A stretch of 64,000 nucleotides of DNA from Xanthobacteraceae bacterium (GTDB lineage Bacteria > Pseudomonadota > Alphaproteobacteria > Rhizobiales > Xanthobacteraceae): positions 1 to 64,000 of the forward strand of contig JARLIY010000043.1 of assembly GCA_031291475.1 (NCBI GenBank), given 5' to 3'. The position numbers and the translations under genes were made by a program. Within the stretch, counting starts at the first letter, position 1, and each line of letters begins with the position of its first letter. Shown here piece by piece: positions 45,610 through 57,366 of this stretch. The notes beneath the pieces are model-generated. The model was not told where the DNA came from, made no database searches, and saw nothing but the letters and a program-made list of their open reading frames with translations.

Positions 45610-46206
45610 CTACGATCCCGCCGCCAGCGCTTTCTCGATCTCGGGCTTGAGCACTTTGTCGAGATTGTCGGGGGTGATCGGCCCGACCAACTTATAGGCG
45701 ATGCTGGCGTCGCGCCCGACCACGAAGGTTTCAGGCACGCCGTAAACGCCCCATTCGATCGCGGCGCGGCCGTTGCGGTCGGCGCCCGCCGCGGCGAACG
45801 GATTGCCGTAGCGGCCGAGGAAGCGCCGGGCATTCTCCGGCTCGTCCTTGTAGTTGATGCCGATGATGCGCAGCCGTGCGTCCTGCGCGAGTCCCATGAG
45901 CAGCGGCGCTTCGTCGTGGCAGGGCACGCACCACGACGCCCAGACGTTCACCACCGTCACCGCACCTTTGAAACTCGCCGCGTCGATACCCGGAACGGGC
46001 ATGCCGTTGCGATTGAGGCCGGCGACCGGTGGCAAGTTCGTCTGCGGCGCCGGTTGGCCGATCAACGCCGAGGGAATGCGCGAGGGATCGCCGGAATAGA
46101 GGCGGATCAGAAACAACGCGACGAGCCCGAGGAAAATCACGAGCGGCGCCAAAACGATAAGACGGCGCCGGCCGGTGCTGCCACCGTCTTTCGCTGCTGC
46201 GGTCAC
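45610..46206 (-). CDS. ccmG: Thiol:disulfide interchange protein DsbE/CcmG
   Basis: 198 residues from a GTG that overlaps the ccmD stop (GTGA). One N-terminal membrane anchor (about 16-36), then a periplasmic thioredoxin fold with WASWCVPCHDEAP. Reduces apocytochrome c heme-motif cysteines. Conserved VYGVPETFVV completes the fold. Last gene of ccmABCDG. Confidence 0.94.
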   Translation of the reverse strand: MTAAAKDGGSTGRRRLIVLAPLVIFLGLVALFLIRLYSGDPSRIPSALIGQPAPQTNLPPVAGLNRNGMPVPGIDAASFKGAVTVVNVWASWCVPCHDEAPLLMGLAQDARLRIIGINYKDEPENARRFLGRYGNPFAAAGADRNGRAAIEWGVYGVPETFVVGRDASIAYKLVGPITPDNLDKVLKPEIEKALAAGS

Positions 46207-46406
46207 GATTTTTCCCTCGCCCGTTCTGCCGGCGGCGCCGAGGCCGCCGACGCCGAGCGGCGCGCGAAGCCCCGCTTTTCGAGATCGGCGAGCCTCCCCA
46301 ACTGCACGCGGTAGTCGAGCATCACCCACGCCGTCAGGCCGCCGACGACCGCGCCGGCCGCCGCATAAGCGGCCACGATGAAGGCCATGTGGCTGGTCGC
46401 TTCCAT
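46203..46406 (-). CDS. ccmD: Heme exporter protein CcmD
   Basis: 67 residues. One membrane segment (about 8-30) and a charged cytoplasmic tail (YRVQLGRLADLEKRGFARRS) of the CcmD type. Stabilises CcmC and CcmE during heme delivery. Starts two bases after the ccmC stop and overlaps ccmG by four bases. CcmE, CcmF and CcmH are not in the window. Confidence 0.88.
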   Translation of the reverse strand: MEATSHMAFIVAAYAAAGAVVGGLTAWVMLDYRVQLGRLADLEKRGFARRSASAASAPPAERAREKS

Positions 46407-46408
46407 CG

Positions 46409-47137
46409 TCAACTCACCGCACTCGCCTGCATCAGCCGCAACGCTCGCACGCGCCGGCGCAGGATTTCGTTGCGCATGGCGGCGAGCAGGAGCGTGGCAA
46501 ACAACAACGTGAACGCCGCCGTCATGATCAGGAGCGGAATGAGGATCGACGGGTCGATGGTCGGAGCGGCGAGGCGGAAGACCGACGCCGGCTGGTGCAA
46601 AGTGTTCCACCAATCGACGGAGAATTTGATGATCGGCAGATCGATCGCGCCGACGAGCGTGAGAATCGCCACCGCGCGCGCGGCGCGCGACGGGTCCTCG
46701 ACCGTGCGCCAGAGCGCGATGACGCCGAGATAGAGCAGAAAGAGGATCAGCTCCGACGTCAGCCGCGCATCCCACACCCAGTAGGTGCCCCACATCGGGC
46801 GTCCCCACAACGAGCCGGTGACGAGGCACATGAGCGTGAAGGCAGCGCCGATCGGCGCGGCCGCCTTGGCGGTGACATCGGCGAGCGGATGGCGCCAGAC
46901 CAAAGTTCCGAGCGCGGCAATCGTCATCAGTCCCCAGGCCAGCATGCCAAGCCAGGCGCCGGGCACGTGAAGAAACATGATCTTGACGGTGGCGCCTTGC
47001 TGATAGTCGTCGGGCGCCACCATGGCCTGATTGATCGCGAACGCGAACACCACCACCGTGACGCCGCCGAGCCACGGAATCGCACGATTGGCGAATTGCA
47101 AGAAACGCGTCGGATTGGCGAGATCGATGACAGCCAT
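46409..47137 (-). CDS. ccmC: Heme exporter protein CcmC
   Basis: 242 residues with six membrane segments and the tryptophan-rich heme-handling motif WGTYWVWDARLTSELILF, which defines the family. KIMFLHVPGAW and the histidine in WWNTLHQPASV supply heme ligands. Loads heme onto CcmE at the periplasmic face. Confidence 0.96.
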   Translation of the reverse strand: MAVIDLANPTRFLQFANRAIPWLGGVTVVVFAFAINQAMVAPDDYQQGATVKIMFLHVPGAWLGMLAWGLMTIAALGTLVWRHPLADVTAKAAAPIGAAFTLMCLVTGSLWGRPMWGTYWVWDARLTSELILFLLYLGVIALWRTVEDPSRAARAVAILTLVGAIDLPIIKFSVDWWNTLHQPASVFRLAAPTIDPSILIPLLIMTAAFTLLFATLLLAAMRNEILRRRVRALRLMQASAVS

Positions 47138-47188
47138 CGCAGTTTTCCTAGTCCACTTCGGCGCACCAGTACAACGCAGCAGAAATTG

Positions 47189-47857
47189 CTATTCCATTTC
47201 CTGCCGCAATGCCGCGGCGGCGGCGAATGGTCCCACCACCAGGCTCGCCAGCGTCAGCGCGCAGAGAATCGTAAACGGCGTGCCGAACGGCACCGGCCCG
47301 ACCATTGCGGCATTCGCCGCGGCGACGCCGAAAATGAGCACCGGCACGGTCAGCGGCAATACCAGCACCGCCAGCAGCAGTCCTCCGCGACGCAGTGTCA
47401 CTGCGATGGCGGCGCCGATCAGCCCGATGAAGGTCAGCGCCGGCGTGCCGACGAGGAACGTCAGCACCAGCGCGGCTTCAGCCCGGCCGTCGAGGTTGAG
47501 CAGCAGGCCGATGAGCGGCGCGGCGATGATCAGCGGCAAGCCGGTCGTGAGCCAATGGGCGAGAGCCTTCGCCGCGACCACGAGCTCGAGCGGCGCGCGG
47601 CCCATGAGGATGAGATCGAGCGAGCCGTCCTGGTGGTCGGCCGCAAACAGCCGATCGAGCGCCAGCAGGCTCGCGAGCAGCGCCGCGAGCCAGAGGATCG
47701 CGGGGCCGATGCGCTGAAGGAGCGCGATGTCCGGCCCGAGCGCGAAAGGCGTCAGCGTCACCACGACCAAAAAGAACAACACGCCGATCAGTGCACCGCC
47801 GCCGACGCGCACGGCGATGCGCAGATCGCGGAAGAGGATGGCCGCCAGCGGGCTCAC
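47189..47857 (-). CDS. ccmB: Heme exporter protein CcmB
   Basis: 222 residues with six membrane segments; ABC permease partner of Ccm[15 protein letters not shown] at the start, [14 protein letters not shown] and [14 protein letters not shown] are conserved. It overlaps ccmA by four bases. Confidence 0.94.
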   Translation of the reverse strand: MSPLAAILFRDLRIAVRVGGGALIGVLFFLVVVTLTPFALGPDIALLQRIGPAILWLAALLASLLALDRLFAADHQDGSLDLILMGRAPLELVVAAKALAHWLTTGLPLIIAAPLIGLLLNLDGRAEAALVLTFLVGTPALTFIGLIGAAIAVTLRRGGLLLAVLVLPLTVPVLIFGVAAANAAMVGPVPFGTPFTILCALTLASLVVGPFAAAAALRQEME

Positions 47858-48489
47858 GGTGATCCGTCCTTTACCACTTGCGGGGAGGGGCTTTGATCAA
47901 GCCGCAGTTCCTGCGCGCCGTCGAGCCCGAGGACGCCATGCGTTGCGGCCATGATGAGACCGCCGCCGGCGAGATGCGCGCGCATGAATTCGCCAAGCTT
48001 TTCCTGCGCCGCGGCATCCAAAGTGCTGGCCGGTTCGTCGAGCAGCCAGATCGGGCGTTTAACCGCGAGCAACCGGGCGATCGAAAGCCGTCGGCGCTGC
48101 CCCGCGGAAAGATACGTCGCGGGCAGGTCGATCAGCTCCTCGAGCCCGACGGCGGCGAGCGGCGCGCCGATATCGGCTTCGGCGGCGCTGAAAAAGCCTG
48201 CCCAGAAGCGGAGGTTTTCGCCGACCGAAAGCGAAGGCTTCAGCGCGTCCTGGTGGCCGAGATAATGGGCTTGCTCGCCAAGCGTCATTTCCGGATCGCC
48301 ACCCTCCAATGCAAGCCTGCCCGCGGCGACGCGGATGAGGCCCATCACCATGCGCAGCAGCGACGATTTGCCAGCGCCGTTGCGGCCGCGGATAGCCATC
48401 GCCTCGCCGGAGGCGAGCGAAAAGCTTAACCCGGCGAATACCTCGCGGCCGCCACGCCGGCAGGCGAGATCAGTAGCGGAAAGCCGCAT
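47854..48489 (-). CDS. ccmA: Heme exporter ATPase CcmA
   Basis: 211 residues. Walker [10 protein letters not shown], signature [15 protein letters not shown], Walker [15 protein letters not shown]-loop TH. ATPase of the CcmABCD complex releasing holo-CcmE. First gene of the operon, divergent from acnA over 262 bases. Confidence 0.94.
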   Translation of the reverse strand: MRLSATDLACRRGGREVFAGLSFSLASGEAMAIRGRNGAGKSSLLRMVMGLIRVAAGRLALEGGDPEMTLGEQAHYLGHQDALKPSLSVGENLRFWAGFFSAAEADIGAPLAAVGLEELIDLPATYLSAGQRRRLSIARLLAVKRPIWLLDEPASTLDAAAQEKLGEFMRAHLAGGGLIMAATHGVLGLDGAQELRLDQSPSPQVVKDGSP

Positions 48490-48590
48490 CCTTGAGGTCC
48501 CGGAGCAAGGGCCAAAGCTATGCCGGCCCGTTCGCGCAGCGCGAACAACCCAGCCATTCCCGGCATGTTATCGACCATTTCTTGCCGATC

Positions 48591-48619
48591 TGGCACAAGT
48601 CTTGAAAAGACCCTATAAG
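48591..48619 (+). promoter_or_regulatory. Possible acnA promoter
   Basis: TGGCAC (48591-48596), 17-base spacer, TATAAG (48614-48619), 133 bases before the acnA ATG. The same TGGCAC plus TTGA at 48602 mimics a sigma-54 site but has GA instead of the essential GC at -12, so a housekeeping-type promoter is more likely. Confidence 0.35.
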
Positions 48620-48751
48620 CCGAGGCGCGGACAACGGCGCGTCGGGGACGCCTGCTTTGTCCGGTCGCCGACGGTTCGTTGGCGCCCGTTCCGGCAATAA
48701 ATTACCTTCGAATTGCGCCGGCTGGCGGGCCGGCAGGATGGGAAAATAGTC

Positions 48752-51457
<2,706 letters not shown>

Positions 51458-51562
51458 CGGAGGGGGGCGGCTCACCGTGAATTGAGTGGCGGGTGAGGAC
51501 TGCGCCCGATAACAATGCCGCTCGCCAATCCTGAACTCAGGGGCCGTGGGGCGGAGATTGGA

Positions 51563-52324
51563 ATGCTGTGTGGTCGCCTTGTTTCGGCACCTCTCGTCGC
51601 CGGTTTGCTGGCCGCGAGTTGCGTGGTCGCCGGCGCGGGTGAGCCGCGCGCGCTAATCGAACTGTTCACCAGTCAGGGCTGTTCGTCCTGCCCACCGGCC
51701 GACAAGCTTCTCGGCGAGCTGGCGGCCGATCCGTCGCTGGTCGCGCTCAGTCTGCCCATCGACTATTGGGACTATCTCGGCTGGAAGGATACGCTCGCCA
51801 GCCCGGGGCATTCGGCGCGCCAGCGCGCCTATGCGCGCGTGCGCGGCGATCGGCAGGTCTACACGCCGCAAATCGTCGTCAACGGCGCCGTGCACGTGCT
51901 TGGCAGCGATAAGGCTGCGGTCGAGCACGCGATTGCGCAGACCGACCATAACTCAGCGATCATGTCGGTACCGGTCCTGCTATCGGTCGGCGGTGGCCAG
52001 TTGAACGTGAAAATCGCCGCCGGCAAAGAGCATCTCAGCGGCGAGGTTTGGCTGTGTCCACTCACCAAAGCCATCCCGGTCGAAATCGGCCGTGGCGAGA
52101 ACCACGGCCGCATGATCACTTACCATGACGTGGTACGCGGCTGGCTGAAGCTTGGCGACTATAGCGGAAGTGAAGAGACCTGGACTGTCCCGCTTACCGA
52201 AATTGCCGGCGAACAGGGCGATTCCGTTGCCGTCATGGTGCAGCAAGGGACGAAAGAGAAGCCGGGCATTATCCTCGGCACCGCATACGCGCCCATCGGG
52301 CGGCATGCGACGGAAATCAGATAA
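51563..52324 (+). CDS. DUF1223 secreted thioredoxin-like protein
   Basis: 253 residues: signal peptide (1-25), then ALIELFTSQGCSSCPPADKLLGEL with a CxxC-type pair and the family block YWDYLGWKDTLASPGHSARQRAYA, VYTPQIVVNG. The DUF1223 fold resembles thioredoxin but its role is unknown. ATG 51563 has GGAG at 51553; an ATG at 51515 is less likely. A clear terminator follows. Confidence 0.88.
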   Translation: MLCGRLVSAPLVAGLLAASCVVAGAGEPRALIELFTSQGCSSCPPADKLLGELAADPSLVALSLPIDYWDYLGWKDTLASPGHSARQRAYARVRGDRQVYTPQIVVNGAVHVLGSDKAAVEHAIAQTDHNSAIMSVPVLLSVGGGQLNVKIAAGKEHLSGEVWLCPLTKAIPVEIGRGENHGRMITYHDVVRGWLKLGDYSGSEETWTVPLTEIAGEQGDSVAVMVQQGTKEKPGIILGTAYAPIGRHATEIR

Positions 52325-52353
52325 GCATCGTCATCATCCGTTTTGCGGCAGAA

Positions 52354-52383
52354 TAAAAAAGGCCGGCGCGATGCCGGCCTTTA
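52354..52383 (+). terminator. Rho-independent terminator after the DUF1223 gene
   Basis: AAAAAAGGCCGGC-gcgat-GCCGGCCTTT; ten-base stem with A-tract on one side and T-run on the other. Confidence 0.8.
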
Positions 52384-52754
52384 CGCAAATCGGGGATTGA
52401 ACCGTACTGGAACTATACCTTACCAGAAACTCTGGCCCGGTCCGTCCACACCCCGGGGGGCTGGGGGGCTGAGGAATCCGGAATGCGATCCGGACCGGGC
52501 CCTGAGGCAACAGTCGTCTGTTTCGCAGTTCAGCTTGGCATGTGCTTGACCGAAATGGGGCCGCTTTATGATTGGCCTAACGAATCCGTGATTCCGCGGG
52601 CAAAAATGCCGCACCCGGCGGTGGCTGGATCGGCAATGCGATTCCACGCCAACCCGTCTTACCGGGAATAGACCCTGGCAAGCCCCTTGCCGGCGCATCT
52701 CTCCGGCGCGATCATGAAGCGATCGTGAAGCTCCAATGACCAGGGAGGCGCCGC
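52384..52754. other. 370-base stretch with no recognised gene
   Basis: Between the terminator and the DUF2794 gene. Short open frames on both strands have no family resemblance or convincing start. A GGTTCAATCC-like string on the minus strand near 52395 does not extend to a tRNA cloverleaf. The DUF2794 Shine-Dalgarno (GGGAGG) lies at 52743-52748. No other function seen. Confidence 0.6.
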
Positions 52755-53120
52755 ATGGCATTCGGCGAAATCGAACCAAGCACATGGCGCGGGGGCGAGG
52801 TTCGCGCGCCCGCCCCCGCAAACGAGGTCACCTTCAACCGGCGCGAGCTCGACCGCATCCTCAGTCTCTACGGGCGTAAGGTCGCCGCCGGCGAGTGGCG
52901 TGATTACGCCATCGATTTCCTCAAAGATCGCGCGGTGTTTTCCGTTTTCCGCCGCGCCAGCGAATTCCCCATCTACCGCATCGAAAAGAACCCACGGCTC
53001 GGCCGCCGGCAGGGCGCCTACAGCGTGATTTCGGCGACCGGTCATATCCTGCGCCGCGGGCAGGAGCTCGACCGCGTGCTCGGTGCGCTGGACCGCTCGC
53101 TGAGCGTGGTTGTCGGCTGA
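52755..53120 (+). CDS. DUF2794 protein
   Basis: 121 residues, typical of Hyphomicrobiales. VTFNRRELDRILSLYGRKVAAGEWRDYAIDFLKDRAVFSVFRRASE, YRIEKNP and GQELDRVLGALDRSLSVV match the DUF2794 family. Function unknown. Single gene between a terminator and a shared terminator with the convergent BI-1 gene. Confidence 0.87.
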   Translation: MAFGEIEPSTWRGGEVRAPAPANEVTFNRRELDRILSLYGRKVAAGEWRDYAIDFLKDRAVFSVFRRASEFPIYRIEKNPRLGRRQGAYSVISATGHILRRGQELDRVLGALDRSLSVVVG

Positions 53121-53130
53121 GTTGAAAGCA

Positions 53131-53162
53131 AAACGCCCCGGACCGAAGTCCGGGGCGTTGTT
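53131..53162. terminator. Bidirectional terminator between DUF2794 and BI-1 genes
   Basis: AACGCCCCGGAC-cgaa-GTCCGGGGCGTT: 12-base perfect stem with tetraloop, A-rich left flank and TTGTTGT right flank, between convergent stops (53120 and 53182). Confidence 0.85.
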
Positions 53163-53181
53163 GTGTCCGTTGCCTGACGGA

Positions 53182-53952
53182 TCAGCGACGGTCGCCGAAC
53201 AACCGAAGCAGCATCAGGAACAGGTTGATGAAGTCGAGATAGAGTCGCAGCGCGCCCATCACCGCTTTGCGGCCGGCGATGGTGCCGTCATCGTTGACGT
53301 CATACATCTCCTTGATGCTCTGCGTGTCGTAAGCGGTGAGCCCGACGAAGATCAGCACGCCGATCACCGAGATCGCCCAATAGAGCCCGCTCGACTGCAG
53401 GAACATATTGACCACGCTGGCGATGATGATGCCGATCAGACCCATGAACATGAACGAGCCGACGGCGGTCAGATCGCGCTTGGTCGTGTAGCCGTAGAGG
53501 CTCATCGCGCCGAACGTCGCCGCCGAGATGAAGAACACCCGCGTGATGGACGCCCCGGTATAGACGAGGAAGATCGACGCCAGCGAGAGCCCGAGCAGCC
53601 CGGCGTAAACGAAGAACAGCGTCAGCGCCGTCGACGCCGACAGCCGGTTGATGCCGAAGCTGAGCAGCATCACCAGGCCGAGCGGCGCCAGGATGAAGAG
53701 CCACATCAGCGGGCCGCCGAAGATCGCCTGGCCGAAAGTCGTCAAGCCTGTGATCGAATGCCCGGTAATGGCGATCGAACTGCCGCCGGCGCCCTGATAG
53801 GCGAACCAGGCGACCAGTCCGGTCAGCGCTACGCCGGCGGTCATGTAGTTGTAGACGCGGATCATGTACGCGCGCAGGCCCGCATCGATCGCGACCTGAT
53901 CGGTGCGATAGCCGGGCCGAGCAGCCGCGATATTCCGGTCGAAGTCCGACAT
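53182..53952 (-). CDS. Bax inhibitor-1/YccA family membrane protein
   Basis: 256 residues with about seven membrane segments. YNYMTAGVALTGLVAWFAYQG, GYTTKRDLTAVGSFMFMGLIGIIIAS and the C-terminal TAYDTQSIKEMYDVNDDGTIAGRKAVMGALRLYLDFINLFL with the conserved acid pair. TMBIM family; role in membrane-protein quality control or ion leak is suggested in other bacteria. ATG 53952 chosen. Confidence 0.92.
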   Translation of the reverse strand: MSDFDRNIAAARPGYRTDQVAIDAGLRAYMIRVYNYMTAGVALTGLVAWFAYQGAGGSSIAITGHSITGLTTFGQAIFGGPLMWLFILAPLGLVMLLSFGINRLSASTALTLFFVYAGLLGLSLASIFLVYTGASITRVFFISAATFGAMSLYGYTTKRDLTAVGSFMFMGLIGIIIASVVNMFLQSSGLYWAISVIGVLIFVGLTAYDTQSIKEMYDVNDDGTIAGRKAVMGALRLYLDFINLFLMLLRLFGDRR

Positions 53953-54109
53953 GGAGAATACCCCTGAGTTATCCCGGAAGTGCCGGGCCTTTGCGTTCGG
54001 AAAGCCGAACATAGGTGTAATCGGAATCTAGTGCGAAACGCCCGCAGGCGCCAGATGCAGGGAATGCGATATTTGCGCCCTGTTGCAGAGCGTTCGCGAT
54101 TGCCGGGCG

Positions 54110-56647
54110 CTATAAATTCCTCAAGACCTCCGCGGGTTTGTGGCCGAGCGCGGCGAACGTGCCAGCAAGGCCGAGAGCGACCGTCACGAGCAACGCCGCG
54201 ACCGCGGCCGCGGTCGCCTGGCCCGCCACCCAGACGAAGGGAAATTCCATGATTCGGGTGACGACGAGATCGGCGGCGAGCGAGCCTGCGGCCAGCCCAA
54301 ACAGCCCCGCGGTAAGCCCGATCAGGAGATATTCCAGCGCGTAGGCGGCGAGGAGCCGCAAGCGCGTCGCCCCGAGCGTCCGCAGCACCACGGCGTCATA
54401 GATACGGAAACGCTGGCCGGCCGCGAGCGCCCCGCCAAGCACCAAAGCGGCGGCGATCAACGTCATCGCGCTGGCGCCGCGCAGCGCCAAAACCAGATTG
54501 CTGACGATATGATCGACGGCATCGAGAGCGTCCTTGACGCGCACCGCGGAGACCGTGGGGTAATCCTCAGCCAGCGCCTTGACCAATGCCGTTTCCTCAC
54601 GCGTCGAGCCGCCGTCGGAGAAGGTGAGCGTCGCGATATCGGTATGCGGCGCGCCGGCAAAGCTGCCGGGCGAAAACACCAGCACGAAATTAATGCCGAG
54701 ATTTTGCCAATCCACCACGCGCAGATTGGCGATACGGGCGGTGATGTTGCGGCCGAGCACGTTGACGGTAATGCTATCGCTGACCTTGAGATTGAGGTCC
54801 TTGGCGGTCCGCTCTTCAAGCGATACCAGCGGGGCGCCGGAATAGTCGGCCGCCCACCATTGCCCGTCGACCAGCCGCGAGCCTTGCGGCAACCTTGAAG
54901 CGTAGGTGATGCCACGGTCGCCGCGCAGCACCCACGCCGATCCCTCTCCGGGCTTGAGATCCTGCGCCTTCACGCCGCCGGCGGCCTCAATGCGGCCGCG
55001 CAGCATGGGTACGCGTTCGAGCGAGGAGTGCGGCGCATGTTCACGCACGAAGGCGTCGAAACGCCCGGCGTCGGCCGACGGGATGTCGAGGAAAAAGAAC
55101 GACGGCGCTGTTTCCGGCAAAGTCGCCGCGAACTGGCGATGCAGGTTGCCGTCGATCTCAATCACGGTCACCAGTAACGACAGCCCCAGTCCGAGCGAGA
55201 GCACCACGCTTGGCGTCAGCGCGCTCGGCCGGTGGATGTTGGCGAGCGCGAGCCGCACGAGCGTCAAGCGCGGGCGCGGCAAGCGCCGTGCGAGCGCCAT
55301 CGTCAGCATCGCAACAAGCCGCAGCGCCACGAAAATCACGGCGACGGAGGCCACGAAAATCGCCGCAAGACGGCGATCGTAAGCGCACAGGATGGCCAAG
55401 GCGGCGAGCGCGGCAACGATCAGCGCCGTCACCACGACGTAGCGGCGGCGCGGCCAGCGTCGCTCGGCGGCGATCTCATCGCGAAATAACATGGACACCG
55501 AAATGTCGTGGGCGCGCCCGAGCGGCCACAAGGCAAAAGCCAGCGCCGTCAAGAGTCCGTAGGCGATCGACAGCATCAGGACGGCCGGATGCAGCGTCGG
55601 CGCGACCGGTAGCGGAATGATGGCGCCGAACACCCAAGTAATGCCAAAGGGCAATGCCGCACCGAGCGCGGCGCCGATGCAGGTGGCGAACAGCGCGACC
55701 AGCATGATTTGCGCGCTGTAAATGGCGAACACGCCGCCGCCCGTCGCGCCGAGCGCCTTCATGGTGGCGATGGCGTCGCGCTTGCGCGCCAGATGGTTGG
55801 CGACGGCGTTGGCGACGCCGACGCCGCCGACAAGAAGCGCGGTCAAGGCCACAAGGGTGAGGAATTGACTAAAGCGCTCGACATTGCGTTCAAGCTGCGG
55901 CGACGCATTGTTGCGGGTGCGCACGTCCCAGCCGGCGTTGGGAAATTGCGCGCCGGCCAGTTTTTCGAGCGCGGCCAGTGCGGCGTCGCTCGAATCCGCA
56001 GCGGGCAGGCGCAAGCGATATCGCCAGCGCACCAGACTGCCCGGTTGCAGGAGACCGCTCGCGCGCAAGGCGGCTTCGCTGATCAATAGCCGCGGCCCAA
56101 AGCCAATCCCGCCGGCGAGCCGGTCCGGTTCGCTGGTCAACGCCGCACGCAGCGCGATTGTCGCGTTGCCGATAGTAATGCGGTCGCCGGGCTTAAGATC
56201 GAGTCGAGTGAGCAACGCCGGGTCGGCTGCGGCGCCGAAGGCGCCGCCCTCGAGCGCGAAAAGGGCCGCAAGCGGCATGGCCGGATCGGTCGCCACCGCG
56301 CCGATCAGCGGATAGAAGCCGTCGACCGCCTTGACCTCGACCAAGGTCGTGCGCCCGTCGCTCGTCCGCGCCATGGTCGGCAGTGTAGCGACGACGGAAA
56401 CTGCGCCGTGCACGCCGAGGAAATCGCTCTCGTTAGCGGTTGCTTCACGCTGGACCAGGGAGAAAGCAAGGTCGCCGCCGAGAATCGCGGCGCCGGCGCG
56501 CGAAAGACCCTGGGAGAGGCTTTGTGCAACCGAGCCCACGCCGGCAATGGCCATGACGCCAAGCGCGATGCAGGCGATGAAAACGCCGAAGCCGCGCAAT
56601 CCGCCGCGCAGCTCCCTTAAGGCGAAACGCAACACAACCGCTGTCAT
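54110..56647 (-). CDS. FtsX-like ABC permease (YbbP/lipid-handling type)
   Basis: 845 residues: two FtsX-type membrane blocks (four segments each: about 250-420 and 720-835) and two large periplasmic domains (about 40-240 and 490-690). Membrane helix features LVALTALLVGGVGVANAVANHLARKRDAIATMKALGA and the C-terminal LLVTVALGLAGTFAALGHKPAEVLRNL typical of MacB/LolE-like families. Works with the ATPase overlapping it by four bases. Likely extracts or moves lipids or hydrophobic molecules. Confidence 0.9.
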   Translation of the reverse strand: MTAVVLRFALRELRGGLRGFGVFIACIALGVMAIAGVGSVAQSLSQGLSRAGAAILGGDLAFSLVQREATANESDFLGVHGAVSVVATLPTMARTSDGRTTLVEVKAVDGFYPLIGAVATDPAMPLAALFALEGGAFGAAADPALLTRLDLKPGDRITIGNATIALRAALTSEPDRLAGGIGFGPRLLISEAALRASGLLQPGSLVRWRYRLRLPAADSSDAALAALEKLAGAQFPNAGWDVRTRNNASPQLERNVERFSQFLTLVALTALLVGGVGVANAVANHLARKRDAIATMKALGATGGGVFAIYSAQIMLVALFATCIGAALGAALPFGITWVFGAIIPLPVAPTLHPAVLMLSIAYGLLTALAFALWPLGRAHDISVSMLFRDEIAAERRWPRRRYVVVTALIVAALAALAILCAYDRRLAAIFVASVAVIFVALRLVAMLTMALARRLPRPRLTLVRLALANIHRPSALTPSVVLSLGLGLSLLVTVIEIDGNLHRQFAATLPETAPSFFFLDIPSADAGRFDAFVREHAPHSSLERVPMLRGRIEAAGGVKAQDLKPGEGSAWVLRGDRGITYASRLPQGSRLVDGQWWAADYSGAPLVSLEERTAKDLNLKVSDSITVNVLGRNITARIANLRVVDWQNLGINFVLVFSPGSFAGAPHTDIATLTFSDGGSTREETALVKALAEDYPTVSAVRVKDALDAVDHIVSNLVLALRGASAMTLIAAALVLGGALAAGQRFRIYDAVVLRTLGATRLRLLAAYALEYLLIGLTAGLFGLAAGSLAADLVVTRIMEFPFVWVAGQATAAAVAALLVTVALGLAGTFAALGHKPAEVLRNL

Positions 56648-57366
56648 TGTTTCCGCGCCACGTGCGGCGTCGCCGGTTCGATCCGTCCCGAATGCATATG
56701 CAGCACCCGATCGCAGCGCGCGGCCAGTGCCGTATCGTGGGTGACGAGCACGAGCGTCGTGCCATGCTGGCGGTGGCCGCGAAACAGCAGCTCGATGATC
56801 TCGCTCCCGGTCGCCTCATCGAGATTGCCGGTCGGCTCGTCGGCGACAATGATTGCGGGATTGGGCGCGAGCGCCCGGGCGAGCGCAACGCGCTGCTGCT
56901 CGCCACCCGACAACTCGGCCGGGTAGTGACCGAGCCGCTTGCCAAGCCCGACCGCGGTCAGCTCTTGCGCGGCCCGCGACAAGGCATCGCGCACGCCGGC
57001 GAGTTCGAGCGGCACGGCGACATTTTCCAACGCCGTCATGGTCGGAATGAGATGGAAGGCCTGGAATACGATGCCGATCGTGCGGCCGCGAAACCGCGCC
57101 AGCGCGTCTTCATCGAGCTCACGCAGGCTCTGTCCCGCGACCACGACCGCACCGGCGTCCGGCCGCTCAAGTCCGGTCATCACCATGAGCAAGGTCGACT
57201 TGCCCGAACCCGACGGTCCGAGGAGGCCAACGGCTTCGCCGCGTCCTATATTCAGATCGACGTCTTTGAGGATATGAACGCGGGCGGCGCCGCTGCCGAG
57301 CCAAAGATCGACCCCGTTCAGCGCGATGGCGCTGCCGCCAAAAGGAAGCCCCGACGTGTCGTTCAT
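56644..57366 (-). CDS. LolD-type ABC ATP-binding protein
   Basis: 240 residues. Walker A GPSGSGKST, QAFHLIPTMTALENVAVPLEL, signature LSGGEQQRVALARAL, Walker B IIVADEPTGNLD, H-loop VTHD. Typical MacB/LolD/YbbA group. ATG 57366 is upstream-most family-like start; the upstream frame is antisense to the esterase gene. Divergent overlap with tesA by about 40 bases. Confidence 0.9.
   Translation of the reverse strand: MNDTSGLPFGGSAIALNGVDLWLGSGAARVHILKDVDLNIGRGEAVGLLGPSGSGKSTLLMVMTGLERPDAGAVVVAGQSLRELDEDALARFRGRTIGIVFQAFHLIPTMTALENVAVPLELAGVRDALSRAAQELTAVGLGKRLGHYPAELSGGEQQRVALARALAPNPAIIVADEPTGNLDEATGSEIIELLFRGHRQHGTTLVLVTHDTALAARCDRVLHMHSGRIEPATPHVARKQ

Noticed and set aside
46595-47896. 433-codon open frame opposite ccmB/ccmC
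   Set aside because: Gln/Arg/Glu-rich reverse-frame shadow of membrane-protein genes.
52385-52410. Possible tRNA T-arm (GGTTCAATCC on the minus strand)
   Set aside because: The flanking stem does not pair and no anticodon or acceptor arm can be built.
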